This document shows, in pieces, positions 17,032-25,777 of a stretch of 56,506 nucleotides of DNA. The stretch's first letter is position 1. Every line of letters starts with the position of its first letter. Where the stretch lies: positions 1 to 56,506 of the forward strand of contig JAZSHX010000020.1 in NCBI GenBank assembly GCA_045533485.1, written 5' to 3'. The notes under the pieces were generated by a model. It searched no databases. It saw nothing but the letters and a program-made list of their open reading frames with translations, and was not told the DNA's origin. Both the position numbers and the translations under genes were made by a program. The DNA comes from Scatosoma sp045533485. Its GTDB lineage: Bacteria; Bacillota; Clostridia; Christensenellales; Borkfalkiaceae.

Positions 17032-17703
17032 TTATTGATAATTACGCGCGCCGAAAATGGTTGAACCGACACGTATCATATTGCTGCCTTCTTGGATACA
17101 AAGCAAATAATCGCCGCTCATACCCATAGAAAGATGCTGTACGGCATTTGATTGCGTTTTTGCCCATTCAAACAATGTGCGCATTTTGCGTACAAGCGCA
17201 CGCAAATGCGTATGATCGTCCGTTTCAGGCAACATTGCCATAAACCCTTGTACGCAAACGTTCGGCGTTTGCACGGCGCGTAAAAATGCCGCCTGCGCAT
17301 CTTCGTACGCATAACCGCCTTTGCTATCTTCTTCGCCGATATTGATTTGCAAAAGCACGTTGCTCGTCACGCCTTTTTTTATAGAAAGCTTGGAAATTTC
17401 CGCAAGCAATTCGTCACGATCACAGGAATGTATCAAATCTACGTTCCCAACGATATATTTGAGCTTATTCGTTTGCAAATGCCCGATAAAATGTCTTGGG
17501 CAAACGTTTACTTCGCCGTACTTATCTCTAAATTCCTGCGCTTTATTTTCCGCAACGGCGTCTACGCCTGCCGCAATCGCTTGGTTGATATCCTGCGCGG
17601 TTTGCATTTTCGTTGCCGCAACCAGCGTTACCCTTTCGCCGTATGCATTGCCGTTTGCAATTTGCTTTTTAATGTTTTCAACGCTTTTTGCTATATCGCT
17701 CAT
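17032..17703 (-). CDS. yggS: YggS/PROSC-family pyridoxal-phosphate homeostasis protein
   Basis: 223 residues. The PLP lysine lies in VAATKMQ, and HFIGHLQTNK, LQINIGEEDSKGG, GFMAMLP, LSMGMSGDY and GSTIFGAR are family signatures. It binds PLP as a carrier or buffer and has no known catalytic activity. ATG 17703 has AAGGA upstream. First gene of a two-gene unit with the SDR, behind a consensus promoter divergent from lysR. In many Firmicutes it sits near cell-division genes (sepF, ylm); none is seen here. Confidence 0.95.
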   Translation of the reverse strand: MSDIAKSVENIKKQIANGNAYGERVTLVAATKMQTAQDINQAIAAGVDAVAENKAQEFRDKYGEVNVCPRHFIGHLQTNKLKYIVGNVDLIHSCDRDELLAEISKLSIKKGVTSNVLLQINIGEEDSKGGYAYEDAQAAFLRAVQTPNVCVQGFMAMLPETDDHTHLRALVRKMRTLFEWAKTQSNAVQHLSMGMSGDYLLCIQEGSNMIRVGSTIFGARNYQ

Positions 17704-17736
17704 TTTCCTTACCTTACGTTAATATAATTATCGATT

Positions 17737-17765
17737 AGTATACTATTTCTTTGTGTTTTTGTCAA
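17737..17765 (-). promoter_or_regulatory. Sigma-A promoter of yggS-SDR
   Basis: -35 TTGACA (17765-17760), 17 bp, -10 TATACT (17742-17737). Confidence 0.9.
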
Positions 17766-17834
17766 TGTAATTGCCGTGGGTGTATGCTTTTTTTATAAAA
17801 AAGAAAAAAATTCTCTTTTTTTGTAAACATTTGC

Positions 17835-17862
17835 TTGCTTTTTTGAATATTTGTGGTATAAT
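17835..17862 (+). promoter_or_regulatory. Promoter of the lysR gene
   Basis: -35 TTGCTT (17835-17840), 16 bp, -10 TATAAT (17857-17862). It points away from the yggS promoter about 70 bp to the left. Confidence 0.7.
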
Positions 17863-17904
17863 TAAGATAATTGATAAAATACATAAGGGTTATCGATTTT
17901 TTCT

Positions 17905-18771
17905 ATGAATACCGAAGAATTAAAAACATTTATCATTTTATCCAAAGTGAAAAACTTTACTTTGGCGGCGGAACAGCTGTTCATTGCGCAATCTACCGTC
18001 ACCAACCGTATCAGCGAACTTGAAAAAGAAGTGGGCAAACGGTTGTTCACGCGCGGTTCTAAAACGATTACGCTCACTGAAGCAGGGCAAATTTTTTTGC
18101 GCTATGCCGAACGTATTTTGGAATTGCAGGATTCGTCCATCGACGAAATGAACGCACTCTCTTCCCATAGCCGTAAATTTTGCATAGGCGCAATCAACGC
18201 TACCTACGAAACATACGTAAAACCGCTTGTGGATACCTGCTTAAAGGACAACACCACCACTTCTGTGAAGGTGATGCTTGGGCATTCGTTGGATTTAATT
18301 CAACAGCTGCAAGACAATATGTTGGATATGGTATTTTCCGCAGTGCCGTTAAAGCGTTTGGGCTACGCCTGCGACGTGTACGACGTGGACAGAGTGGCGC
18401 TTGTTTGCGGCCGTGGCTACAACGAATATCCCAGCGGCGTTACCAAAGCACAGCTTGCAAAAATCCCCTACCTTATGTGCGATTTCACGTTGAGCGAAGC
18501 CGGTGTGTATATCCGTTCGCTTTTCCCGAAAAATCACGTGTTCCGTTTGGACGTGGATAATTCGTCGAAGCTTCTTCCCTATTTGGAAAACGGGCTTGGT
18601 TATTCCTTCTTGCCGTATAAATTGATTAAAGACAAACTGCAATGCGGTGCGCTGGAAGAAGTGAGCTTGAAAGATTTTCTTGCCCCCAAGGTTACCACGT
18701 ACTTAATTTATAGACAAGGGTACGACGTTTCCAAGTTTTTGGAAAATAAATTTGACGAACCCAAAGCGTAA
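17905..18771 (+). CDS. LysR-family transcription regulator
   Basis: 288 residues. The N-terminal winged helix (FTLAAEQLFIAQSTVTNRISELEKEVGKRLFTRG, residues 18-51) is typical of LysR. The rest is the periplasmic-binding-like effector domain. The effector is not readable. One of only three protein genes on the plus strand. It lies between the divergent yggS-SDR pair and a convergent SDR gene. LysR proteins often regulate the divergent neighbour, so the yggS-SDR unit is a candidate target (inference). The ribosome site AAGGG is 15 bp from the ATG, so initiation may be weak. Confidence 0.92.
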   Translation: MNTEELKTFIILSKVKNFTLAAEQLFIAQSTVTNRISELEKEVGKRLFTRGSKTITLTEAGQIFLRYAERILELQDSSIDEMNALSSHSRKFCIGAINATYETYVKPLVDTCLKDNTTTSVKVMLGHSLDLIQQLQDNMLDMVFSAVPLKRLGYACDVYDVDRVALVCGRGYNEYPSGVTKAQLAKIPYLMCDFTLSEAGVYIRSLFPKNHVFRLDVDNSSKLLPYLENGLGYSFLPYKLIKDKLQCGALEEVSLKDFLAPKVTTYLIYRQGYDVSKFLENKFDEPKA

Positions 18772-18784
18772 TGACCGTATACAA

Positions 18785-18812
18785 AACCCCCTTTCTACTT
18801 GGAAAGGGGGTT
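18785..18812. terminator. Bidirectional terminator between lysR and SDR
   Basis: AACCCCCTTTC pairs with GAAAGGGGGTT around a six-base loop. T-rich flanks lie on the plus side (CTCTTTATTT) and TTTTG on the minus side. It serves two converging genes. Confidence 0.9.
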
Positions 18813-18816
18813 CTCT

Positions 18817-19662
18817 TTATTTATCTGTGGTTGTATTTTCGTTAAAAACGTTAGTAAACACTTTGGATTTGGAGCTTTTCATTACCCAACGAATGAGAAA
18901 TAACCCTTTCACGGGCATTAGCTTTGCCGTCAAGTTCATAAGCTTTGCATCCCAGCCAAGCACTGCCCTGCGGCGTTTTTTGAGAATTTTTCTTGCCATC
19001 TTTTTCGCCATTTTTTTGGACGGCATAGCAAACATATCCAACGCACTGTTTTTAGTGTTTTCATCCGCTCTAAACAAATCGGTCGCCGTCGTACCTGGGC
19101 ATATCAAGCCCACGTATTTTTTACCCTTTTCTTCCAAAGCAAGCGCTTCCGTATAGCTTTTGAGCGCCGCTTTGCTTGCCGAATACGCGCCTGTACCGAC
19201 TACGGTGCAAAGCGCCGCGGACGACGCTACGTTGACGATAGCAGGCAGGTGTTTGCCGTTCCCTTGTAACAACGGCAAAATGCTTTCTACGGCATACGTA
19301 ACCGAACGGAAATTGACGCTTAATACTTTGTCGATTTCATCCGTTGGCGTTTGCGTTATTTTTTTGAAAGGGATAAATATGCCTGCGTTGTTAACAAGCA
19401 AAACGGGACGGATATTTTCTTGCGTTAAATAATTTTTCAAGCTTTCCCAGCCCTGCTTTTCGCTTACGTCAAACAGTTGATAGATAAATTTATCCTTGTT
19501 TTCGCCAAGCTCTTCGTGAAAAGCGCGCATTTTTTCTTCGTTGCGCCCGATACCGATCACTTTCGCGCCGTATTTTTCAATAAACAAACGGCAAAGCTGT
19601 TTCCCGATACCGCTTGACGCGCCCGAAACCACGACGTATTGTTCAAAAATCCAGTTTTTCAT
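18817..19662 (-). CDS. Short-chain dehydrogenase/reductase (second copy type)
   Basis: 281 residues. VVVSGASSGIGKQL is the cofactor loop, LVNNAGIF the NNAG motif, VNVASSAAL the catalytic Ser and YSASK the catalytic Tyr/Lys. The C-terminal tail (KKMAKKMARKILKKRRRAVLGWDAKLMNLTAKLMPVKG) is strongly basic then hydrophobic, as in membrane-associated SDRs. It resembles the SDR at 16222 in this tail, so the two may act on related lipid-like substrates (inference). No promoter was found directly upstream; it could be reached by read-through past the hairpin at 19686. Confidence 0.88.
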   Translation of the reverse strand: MKNWIFEQYVVVSGASSGIGKQLCRLFIEKYGAKVIGIGRNEEKMRAFHEELGENKDKFIYQLFDVSEKQGWESLKNYLTQENIRPVLLVNNAGIFIPFKKITQTPTDEIDKVLSVNFRSVTYAVESILPLLQGNGKHLPAIVNVASSAALCTVVGTGAYSASKAALKSYTEALALEEKGKKYVGLICPGTTATDLFRADENTKNSALDMFAMPSKKMAKKMARKILKKRRRAVLGWDAKLMNLTAKLMPVKGLFLIRWVMKSSKSKVFTNVFNENTTTDK

Positions 19663-19685
19663 TGTATTTTCCTTTTTGTTACAGC

Positions 19686-19716
19686 TTAAAAGGCACTTTT
19701 CAGCGCCTTTTTATTA
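19686..19716 (-). terminator. Hairpin after the GH28-like gene
   Basis: AAAAGGCGC pairs with GTGCCTTTT around a six-base loop on the minus strand. The T tail there is short, so some read-through into the SDR is possible. Confidence 0.6.
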
Positions 19717-19717
19717 T

Positions 19718-21109
19718 TTATACGAATTTTGTTTGTTGGGATTGTTCTTTATCCGCAACCAAGTTGCTTACCGTAAAGCTTACGTTGTCTTTGGCTTTTT
19801 TGTCCACTTCGGCAAACGCGTCTACGTTTTCCAAAAATACGTTTTGCACAAGCAGGTTTTTCACGTAATCGCCTTCGCGCATACTGCTAAAATCCAAAAC
19901 CTTAGAACTTACAAGTTCTTCAGGATAAATCCATTCGCCTTGCTTTTCCACCGCCGTATCGTCGGGCTTGAAGAATACGCCGTCTATCACTACGTTCTCC
20001 ATTTTTACGCCCGCTTCGCCGCCAGCCCAAGCCGGTGTGCAAGCCAAAATGGAATTACACGTTGCGCTTGCGTGCAAGTTGGAAAAATGGCAATTTTTCA
20101 AGGTTGCCTGTACGGCAAGCACACGCGAGCTGTAATTTGCGTGTACGTTTCTTACCGTGATACCGTACGTTTCCCCCATTTGAGACGGACGAATGCGGTG
20201 ATAGGAATTATTCCCGATACGGATAAGCGCGTATCTATCCAAATGGTCCACGCGCGCCAAACGCGTTTGCTCCGTATCCGTGATATTTTCAATGGTGATA
20301 TTGTACATTTTTGCACCGTTAGAATTTCTAAGCGCTACCAAAGGGTGATGAATTGCCGCACCGCTTACATTGCGGATAACGACGTCATGAATATCCCAGT
20401 CCTTCCCCTGCACAATAAAGTTATATTGCTTGGTTTCTTCCTTTTGCGCAAAGAAATCGGTATCGATTGCCGAAAGTGCAATCATATCGTCGCCCGTTTG
20501 CCCGTGTATATTTTCAATGACGATATCGCTGCATCCGTTGCGGAGATTGATGCCGTCTTGGTTGCGCCTATCGCACACGCAATCAAAATAGATGTTATTG
20601 ATTTTGCCTTTCGTGCAAAATTCAAAACGCATACCCCAGTATCTATGGTGCACAATGGACAAATTTTCCACCGCAAATTGCGTTACGTTTAAGAAAAAGA
20701 TAGGCGTATTGAGAGAAACGTGCGGATAGCCGTTTTTCAAGGACGTCGTTTCGTCAAGTCCGTTTGTTTTGCCACCGTCCAACACTGCGTTACCGATACC
20801 GCAAATGGTGATATTGTGTTGTCTGCCAGGTTGCGTAAGCGCTTTTTCCGTGTATGCATATTCGTTACGGAAAAAGTTACACATAGCGTCGTCCGCCATA
20901 ATTAAATGCGCGTCTTCTAATATCACCGTCATATTCGACGGCAATAAAATGCTTTGCTCTATTTCCCAAAATAACCCGTTCGTGCGTGCGTTTTTTCTGG
21001 GAATAATTACGCGGTTGATACCGCTTTCATGCGCTAAATTTACGGCATTTTGAATAGACTGACTGTCCGTTTTGCCAAGCGTGTCGTTGGGCGATATAAA
21101 ATGTTGCAT
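19718..21109 (-). CDS. Cytoplasmic GH28-like right-handed beta-helix protein
   Basis: 463 residues without signal peptide. It starts with the segment (DSQSIQNAVNLAHESGINRVIIP) seen in pectinase-type beta-helix enzymes. NQDGINLRNGCSDIVIENIHGQTGDDMIAL corresponds to the polygalacturonase NTD and GDD catalytic region and keeps its three Asp. The following GHG histidine motif of GH28 is not seen; the strand reads GAAIHHPLVALRN. Activity is therefore unclear: a divergent GH28 hydrolase acting on imported oligosaccharides, or a related beta-helix enzyme. It has its own consensus promoter and AAAGGAG. The FAD oxidoreductase upstream is probably related in function because both stand together between unrelated units. 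Confidence 0.75.
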   Translation of the reverse strand: MQHFISPNDTLGKTDSQSIQNAVNLAHESGINRVIIPRKNARTNGLFWEIEQSILLPSNMTVILEDAHLIMADDAMCNFFRNEYAYTEKALTQPGRQHNITICGIGNAVLDGGKTNGLDETTSLKNGYPHVSLNTPIFFLNVTQFAVENLSIVHHRYWGMRFEFCTKGKINNIYFDCVCDRRNQDGINLRNGCSDIVIENIHGQTGDDMIALSAIDTDFFAQKEETKQYNFIVQGKDWDIHDVVIRNVSGAAIHHPLVALRNSNGAKMYNITIENITDTEQTRLARVDHLDRYALIRIGNNSYHRIRPSQMGETYGITVRNVHANYSSRVLAVQATLKNCHFSNLHASATCNSILACTPAWAGGEAGVKMENVVIDGVFFKPDDTAVEKQGEWIYPEELVSSKVLDFSSMREGDYVKNLLVQNVFLENVDAFAEVDKKAKDNVSFTVSNLVADKEQSQQTKFV

Positions 21110-21141
21110 GTATACAATCTCTCCTTTGTTACCTTATATTC

Positions 21142-21170
21142 ATTATAACGGATTGCACACAAATTGTCAA
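21142..21170 (-). promoter_or_regulatory. Sigma-A promoter of the GH28-like gene
   Basis: Perfect -35 TTGACA (21170-21165), 17 bp, -10 TATAAT (21147-21142). Confidence 0.93.
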
Positions 21171-21251
21171 TATATGAAATGTAATTATTTTATGTAAAAA
21201 TAATCAAAAAATATGTAAAAAAGGTCAAGGTATATGAATTATAAAGCACGA

Positions 21252-22532
21252 TTAAAAATGTCCGCCGTCGATATCCGCCGCATTTTTGCCGTGCAGAATA
21301 AGCGTTCTATCTTCCGGTACGTAGGCATCGGGGAAATGCACCATAACGTTTTCCTTTTCCAGCTTGTTTTGCAAGGTTTTTACGCAAACGTTTGCCGCGG
21401 CTTTCTTTTCTTTCAGTGCCTGCACCGCCACTTCGCCTGCCGCTTGCCCCGTGATGATTGCAGGGGGAATTACGCGCAACAAATCCCAGCCGTAGCCTTC
21501 GCCCGACGCACTGCGTCCTGCCGTGATGATATTGGGGAAATCGCGTCTTGTAATTGCGCGAAGCGGTACTTCATATAGATAATCTCTATGCTCAAAATCG
21601 TTAATAGCGGCGATAGAATCGTCGAAATGCTTATACACGTCTTTGACGGAAAATACGTAATCGCCTTGCATACAACAGGTCGTTCTAAATTGCGGCATAA
21701 GCGGCATCATAGCGATTTCACGGCTATTTCTATCCGTAGCTTTCAGCTTATCCAACGTTACACGGTGGTTGGTGACGATATAATCGGTGACTTCTTCCAC
21801 CGTCAAGCCCGTCCACATGGGCACGTCCTTAGGTTGATTATCTCCCCAAAGATTGATATTGCCGCCGTTAAAATAGAAAAACGCTTTGCCTATATCCTTT
21901 TCGTCTATCGCGCGTTGGCAGGATTCCAGCGTAATCATTTTGCTTGCAAACGTGAAAAAATTACCGCGCGTAAAAACGGGCATACCGCAACGGCGCATTA
22001 TATCGCCATCACCCGTTGTATCGATGAGTATTTTACAGCCGTATAGCTTCGTACCTGATTTACTTTCCGTGACAACGCCCTTGCATATATTGTTTTCCAT
22101 AACGGGACGCGTTGCACAGCAATCAAAAAGCACGTCAACGCCTGCCGCCGTCACTTCTTCCGTCAACTGCATAGCAAAAATGTAAGGAGAATATCTTTGT
22201 ACGTACCGCACGTCCGTTGGTACAGTTGGTTCACCGTTTTTCCATTGTTCGGGAATAGTATCAAAGCCGTATTTCGCACTGTCGCGCAACCATTTTTCTG
22301 CCATACCGAAAATAATTTGCTTACCGCGGCCGTTACACATAGGTACAAATAGGTTAATCAAACCAAGCGTAGCCAAGCCGCCAAGAATATTTGATTTTTC
22401 AAGCAATAAAACGGACGCGCCGTTTTTCGCCGCGCTGATTGCAGCCGCACAACCGGCTACACCGCCGCCGCATACGATTACGTCGTATTGTTTTGTCAAA
22501 TCAAGCCGTATAGAAAGCGTGTATTTTTCCAT
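21252..22532 (-). CDS. FAD-dependent oxidoreductase
   Basis: About 426 residues. The N-terminal dinucleotide fold is YDVIVCGGGVAGCAAAISAAKNGASVLLLEKS, followed by LGGLATLGLINLF, the second FAD segment ILIDTTGDGDIMRRCG, and a C-terminal GRSASGEGYGWDLLRVIPPAIITGQAAGEVA. This fits the FAD_oxidored group (PF12831 type), whose members are often found near glycan genes and are mostly uncharacterised. ATG 22532 is preferred: GGAG lies 8 bp before it and only 2 bp before the ATG at 22538. It has its own promoter. Pairing with the GH28-like protein suggests oxidation of a sugar or sugar-derived acid (inference). Confidence 0.82.
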   Translation of the reverse strand: MEKYTLSIRLDLTKQYDVIVCGGGVAGCAAAISAAKNGASVLLLEKSNILGGLATLGLINLFVPMCNGRGKQIIFGMAEKWLRDSAKYGFDTIPEQWKNGEPTVPTDVRYVQRYSPYIFAMQLTEEVTAAGVDVLFDCCATRPVMENNICKGVVTESKSGTKLYGCKILIDTTGDGDIMRRCGMPVFTRGNFFTFASKMITLESCQRAIDEKDIGKAFFYFNGGNINLWGDNQPKDVPMWTGLTVEEVTDYIVTNHRVTLDKLKATDRNSREIAMMPLMPQFRTTCCMQGDYVFSVKDVYKHFDDSIAAINDFEHRDYLYEVPLRAITRRDFPNIITAGRSASGEGYGWDLLRVIPPAIITGQAAGEVAVQALKEKKAAANVCVKTLQNKLEKENVMVHFPDAYVPEDRTLILHGKNAADIDGGHF

Positions 22533-22561
22533 TTCCATTACTCCAAAACATTATATATTTG

Positions 22562-22590
22562 ATTATAGTATTCCAAAACTGCGTTGTCAA
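22562..22590 (-). promoter_or_regulatory. Sigma-A promoter of the FAD oxidoreductase gene
   Basis: Perfect -35 TTGACA (22590-22585), 17 bp, -10 TATAAT (22567-22562). Confidence 0.93.
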
Positions 22591-22641
22591 GAAAATAAAT
22601 AAAAATTCGTTAAATAATATCAAAATCTTGCGTAAAAATCG

Positions 22642-22670
22642 TTGACAAATGCAAATGAAAGGTATATAAT
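22642..22670 (+). promoter_or_regulatory. Sigma-A promoter of tRNA-Ala/tRNA-Lys
   Basis: Perfect -35 TTGACA (22642-22647), 17 bp, -10 TATAAT (22665-22670), 14 bp before the first tRNA. Confidence 0.93.
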
Positions 22671-22683
22671 AGATAATGTTTTT

Positions 22684-22759
22684 GGGGATATGGCTCAGTT
22701 GGTAGAGCGCCTCGTTCGCAACGAGGAGGCCAGCGGTTCGAATCCGCTTATCTCCACCA
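22684..22759 (+). tRNA. tRNA-Ala (anticodon CGC)
   Basis: 76-nt cloverleaf with encoded CCA. Acceptor GGGGATA/TATCTCC, anticodon stem CCTCG/CGAGG with loop TTCGCAA, T arm GCGG/CCGC with loop TTCGAAT. Reads GCG, a codon used often by the genes here. Confidence 0.95.
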
Positions 22760-22770
22760 TATCACGAATA

Positions 22771-22847
22771 TGGACGATTAGCTCAGCTGGTAGAGCAATT
22801 GACTCTTAATCAATGGGCCCAGGGTTCGAGTCCCTGATCGTCCACCA
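22771..22847 (+). tRNA. tRNA-Lys (anticodon CTT)
   Basis: 77-nt cloverleaf with encoded CCA. Acceptor TGGACGA/TCGTCCA, anticodon stem ATTGA/TCAAT with loop CTCTTAA. Lies 11 bp behind tRNA-Ala in the same transcript. Confidence 0.95.
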
Positions 22848-22854
22848 ACAAACT

Positions 22855-22880
22855 AAACACCCTTGTGGGTGTTTTTTTGT
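22855..22880 (+). terminator. Terminator of the tRNA-Ala/tRNA-Lys unit
   Basis: AAACACCC pairs with GGGTGTTT around TTGT and continues into T. Confidence 0.92.
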
Positions 22881-22919
22881 TGTGTAAAATAAAAAAATAC
22901 GCAAAGTTATGTCATACGC

Positions 22920-22948
22920 TTGAAAAAATAAAATTTATATGTTATAAT
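22920..22948 (+). promoter_or_regulatory. Promoter of hpt
   Basis: -35 TTGAAA (22920-22925), 17 bp, -10 TATAAT (22943-22948). Confidence 0.85.
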
Positions 22949-22978
22949 TGTATAGATTTAACAAAGGAAGCCGTAAAA

Positions 22979-23530
22979 ATGTCCTGCAATATTCAAGAAT
23001 ACCAAAGCAAAATCAAAAGAGTTTTAATCACCGCAGAAGAAATCAAACAAGCCATTGAAAAAGCTGGCAAGCAAATTGACGAATGGTATGACGGCCGCTC
23101 CATTTTGCTGGTTAGCATATTGAAAGGCGCGTTTGTTTTCTTGTCCGATTTGTGCCGTGCCGTATCCGTGCCCTGCGAAATCGGGTTTATGTGCGCAAAA
23201 AGCTATTACAGCGGTACCGTTTCAACGGGCGTTGTAAAAATTACGATGGATCTTGACCACAGCGATTTGAGCAAATATCACGTAATTATCGTAGAAGACA
23301 TCATTGATACGGGACGCACCTTAAACGACATTGTCAATATGTTGAAAGCGCGTAACCCCATCTCTTTGCGCGTGGTTACACTCTTGGATAAGCCGTCCAG
23401 ACGTTTGGTGAATTTCCAAGCCGACTACGCTCTGTTTACGATCCCCGACCATTTCGTAATCGGTTACGGGCTGGACTGCGCGGAATATTATAGAAATTTA
23501 CCCTATATCGCAGAATATAATTTAGAATAA
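22979..23530 (+). CDS. hpt: Hypoxanthine-guanine phosphoribosyltransferase
   Basis: 183 residues. It salvages hypoxanthine and guanine to IMP and GMP with PRPP in the cytoplasm. The PRPP motif is VIIVEDIIDTGRTLND; SILKGAFVFLSDLCR and the C-terminal FVIGYGLDCAEYYRNLPYI are hpt signatures. I start it at ATG 22979 because AAAGGAAG precedes it and it matches the usual length. The open frame extends back to 22865 through the tRNA terminator and promoter and is not coding there. Monocistronic, ending at a strong bidirectional terminator. Confidence 0.95.
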   Translation: MSCNIQEYQSKIKRVLITAEEIKQAIEKAGKQIDEWYDGRSILLVSILKGAFVFLSDLCRAVSVPCEIGFMCAKSYYSGTVSTGVVKITMDLDHSDLSKYHVIIVEDIIDTGRTLNDIVNMLKARNPISLRVVTLLDKPSRRLVNFQADYALFTIPDHFVIGYGLDCAEYYRNLPYIAEYNLE

Positions 23531-23546
23531 TTTTGTTACATAAAAC

Positions 23547-23586
23547 AAAGCACTCCCCTTGCAAAACGCTTGGGGAGTGCTTTTAA
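23547..23586. terminator. Bidirectional terminator after hpt
   Basis: AAGCACTCCCC pairs with GGGGAGTGCTT around a 13-base loop, followed by T on the plus strand. It also ends the converging minus-strand gene, whose stop codon overlaps it. Confidence 0.88.
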
Positions 23587-24314
23587 TTTGCATTTTCTAT
23601 CGACGCAAGTGCCGTTTTTGTTTCTTCTTCGGTTGCAATTTTTATCATATCCTTCACTTGCTTTTCGGGACACGGAAGATTGTTCAAGTTGCAACGCTTT
23701 ACACAATCGACGTATACGATTTGTTCTTTGTTGTGCCTGCCCATACACACCCACACGTAGTCGCCTGCTTTGACCTTGCCCGTTTCGTCAAAATACCAGT
23801 ATTTACAGCCCGTATATCCAAGCGGACTGACGGCTATAAAATGCAATTTACCGCTACCATGTACGTGATGAGTGAATATTTCGTCAAATTCCACGCGCAA
23901 TGCATCGGCAAATTTCTTCAACTGTTCACGATGCAACATAACGCTATATACACCGCCCAAAAATTTCTTCTTGGCCGAACGCATCAAAATACGAAAAACA
24001 GCAATACAATCTTGCTTACGCAACAGCTCACGCGATAACACGGCGTTGCCTTCCGCGTGCGGATACAAATCGATAGCAAACCCTGCATCTTCAAACGGCA
24101 TATCGTATTCGTCCGCGTAAGCGCCTGCTAATAAACGGTGCAAGGAAACAATCAAATTATCCAGTTCTTCTTGTACGATTTTAATAACGTTTTGATAATG
24201 CACGTATTCGTTCTCAATGGCTATTTTCACTTTTGCCATTTCACCAAAAGCCAACAGCTTGGGCGGTTGTATAGAAAATGTGAACGCTGTTCCGTGAATA
24301 TCGATGGTAGGCAT
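23583..24314 (-). CDS. Conserved protein of unknown function
   Basis: 243 residues, soluble. I do not recognise the N-terminal 150 residues. The C-terminal third (GCKYWYFDETGKVKAGDYVWVCMGRHNKEQIVYVDCVKRC...LPCPEKQVKDMIK) resembles a small beta-barrel pattern, KxYxYFxD...VKxGDYVxVxxGR, seen in unrelated uncharacterised clostridial proteins and loosely like the PriA N-terminus. It follows the MATE transporter gene by 27 bp with AAAGGAG, so it is the second gene of that unit. No function is proposed. Confidence 0.7.
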   Translation of the reverse strand: MPTIDIHGTAFTFSIQPPKLLAFGEMAKVKIAIENEYVHYQNVIKIVQEELDNLIVSLHRLLAGAYADEYDMPFEDAGFAIDLYPHAEGNAVLSRELLRKQDCIAVFRILMRSAKKKFLGGVYSVMLHREQLKKFADALRVEFDEIFTHHVHGSGKLHFIAVSPLGYTGCKYWYFDETGKVKAGDYVWVCMGRHNKEQIVYVDCVKRCNLNNLPCPEKQVKDMIKIATEEETKTALASIENAN

Positions 24315-24341
24315 AATTCTCCTTTCAAACTATTCGTTCGC

Positions 24342-25712
24342 TTATAAATAATGATAATTTTTGTTTAATTTAATGAGCAGAAAAACGGAAAGCAACAGCG
24401 CGCAAATTTCGGAAAAACCAAGCGAAAGCCACACGCCCGTCACGCCAAGCCATATAGGTAACAGCAATACCGCCGACACTTGAAAGACACAAGTGCGCGC
24501 AACGGATACGAAAAGTGAAATTGCCCCGTTGGAAAGCGCCGTGAAAAACGCGGAAATAAAAATGTTTAGACCGCAAACCAAAAATGCAATAGAATACACT
24601 CTTAACCCGTGCGTCGTCAACTGCAACAGCTGCTCATCGTAACTGACGAAAACGCTTGCAAGCACTCTTGCAAAAATTGTACAAATAAGCGCCATGCTTA
24701 CACCGCTAAACAATAACAAACTAACGCTTTTTCTTAATATGCTTTTCAATTCACCGTGGTTTTTTGCACCGTAATGATACCCGATAATGGGCGCTGTACC
24801 CACTGCGTAACCGATAAACATACCGATAAAGATAAAGCCGATATATTGCATAATACCATACGCGGATACCCCTGCTATCCCAACGATATGCATAAGCTGC
24901 GCGTTATACAAGATGGTAACCAGCGACATAGATATGTTAGCAATCAATTCCGACATACCGTTGAAGCACACACGCAAAAGCACTTTTCCGTCAAAAGACG
25001 TTTTGCCAAGCCGCAACAAACTGTCGTTCTTGCGCGCAAAGTATATGATAGGCAGTATGCCGCCCACAAGCTGATTGATTGCCGTGGCAAGCGCCGCACC
25101 TGACAAGCCCCACTTGAACACCGCCACAAACAGTGCGTCAAGCAACACGTTGCCCACACCTGCAAACAGTGTAACAAACAGCCCTAAACGCGGTTTTTCC
25201 GCCGTTACAAAAAAGCCCTGAAATGCGTTTTGCAACATAAACCCCGGCAAAGCAGCCAAGATAATGCGCGCGTAAATGGTACAGTAGGCAATCAACTGCT
25301 GTTTGTCCTGCGCCGACATATTTTTCTCAGTTTCAGCAAACAGTCTTGCCATCGCAGGCGCAACCATGATACCGATAACGGAAATCACTCCCCCGATAAC
25401 GACCGTTGTATACACAAGCATAGAAAAAATACGGTTCGCGCGTTCGTTATCCCCTTCACCAAGCGCTTTGGATATAACGGCGTTACCGCCCGTACCAAGC
25501 ATAAACCCAACCGAGCCTAAAATCATGATAAACGGAAAAATCAAATTGAGCGCCGCAAACGGAATTTCGCCTGCAAAATTCGACACAAAAAGCCCGTCTA
25601 CAATGCTGTACACGGAAATAAACACCATCATTACCACCGACGGGAAAACAAAGCGTAATAGCTTTTTATAATCGAAATGATCGGATAATTTTATACGTTC
25701 TTTTTCCTGCAT
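24342..25712 (-). CDS. MATE-family multidrug/Na+ antiporter
   Basis: 456 residues with about 12 transmembrane helices in two homologous halves, which is the MATE fold. Typical segments are YSIVDGLFVSNFAGEIPFAALNLIFPF, GTGGNAVISKALGEGDNERANRIF and the second-half counterpart IGYHYGAKNHGELKSILRKS. Expected to export organic cations or drugs against a Na+ or H+ gradient; the substrate is unknown. No promoter is evident in the short space upstream, so it may depend on read-through past the hairpin at 25729. Confidence 0.93.
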   Translation of the reverse strand: MQEKERIKLSDHFDYKKLLRFVFPSVVMMVFISVYSIVDGLFVSNFAGEIPFAALNLIFPFIMILGSVGFMLGTGGNAVISKALGEGDNERANRIFSMLVYTTVVIGGVISVIGIMVAPAMARLFAETEKNMSAQDKQQLIAYCTIYARIILAALPGFMLQNAFQGFFVTAEKPRLGLFVTLFAGVGNVLLDALFVAVFKWGLSGAALATAINQLVGGILPIIYFARKNDSLLRLGKTSFDGKVLLRVCFNGMSELIANISMSLVTILYNAQLMHIVGIAGVSAYGIMQYIGFIFIGMFIGYAVGTAPIIGYHYGAKNHGELKSILRKSVSLLLFSGVSMALICTIFARVLASVFVSYDEQLLQLTTHGLRVYSIAFLVCGLNIFISAFFTALSNGAISLFVSVARTCVFQVSAVLLLPIWLGVTGVWLSLGFSEICALLLSVFLLIKLNKNYHYL

Positions 25713-25728
25713 ATCCTTTCCTATACAA

Positions 25729-25757
25729 AAGCCCGACTGCTTATGAGCCGTCGGGCT
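25729..25757 (-). terminator. Terminator of the foldase-like lipoprotein gene
   Basis: AGCCCGAC pairs with GTCGGGCT around a 12-base loop, then TTTT on the minus strand. Confidence 0.8.
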
Positions 25758-25777
25758 GATTGTTTGTTATCTTCTTA

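Noticed and set aside
19541..20692. 383-codon plus-strand open frame across SDR and GH28-like genes
   Set aside because: Spans two minus-strand genes and their intergenic hairpin and has no start signal.
22865..22978. N-terminal extension of hpt
   Set aside because: It would translate through the tRNA terminator and the hpt promoter; ATG 22979 has a ribosome site and gives the normal length.
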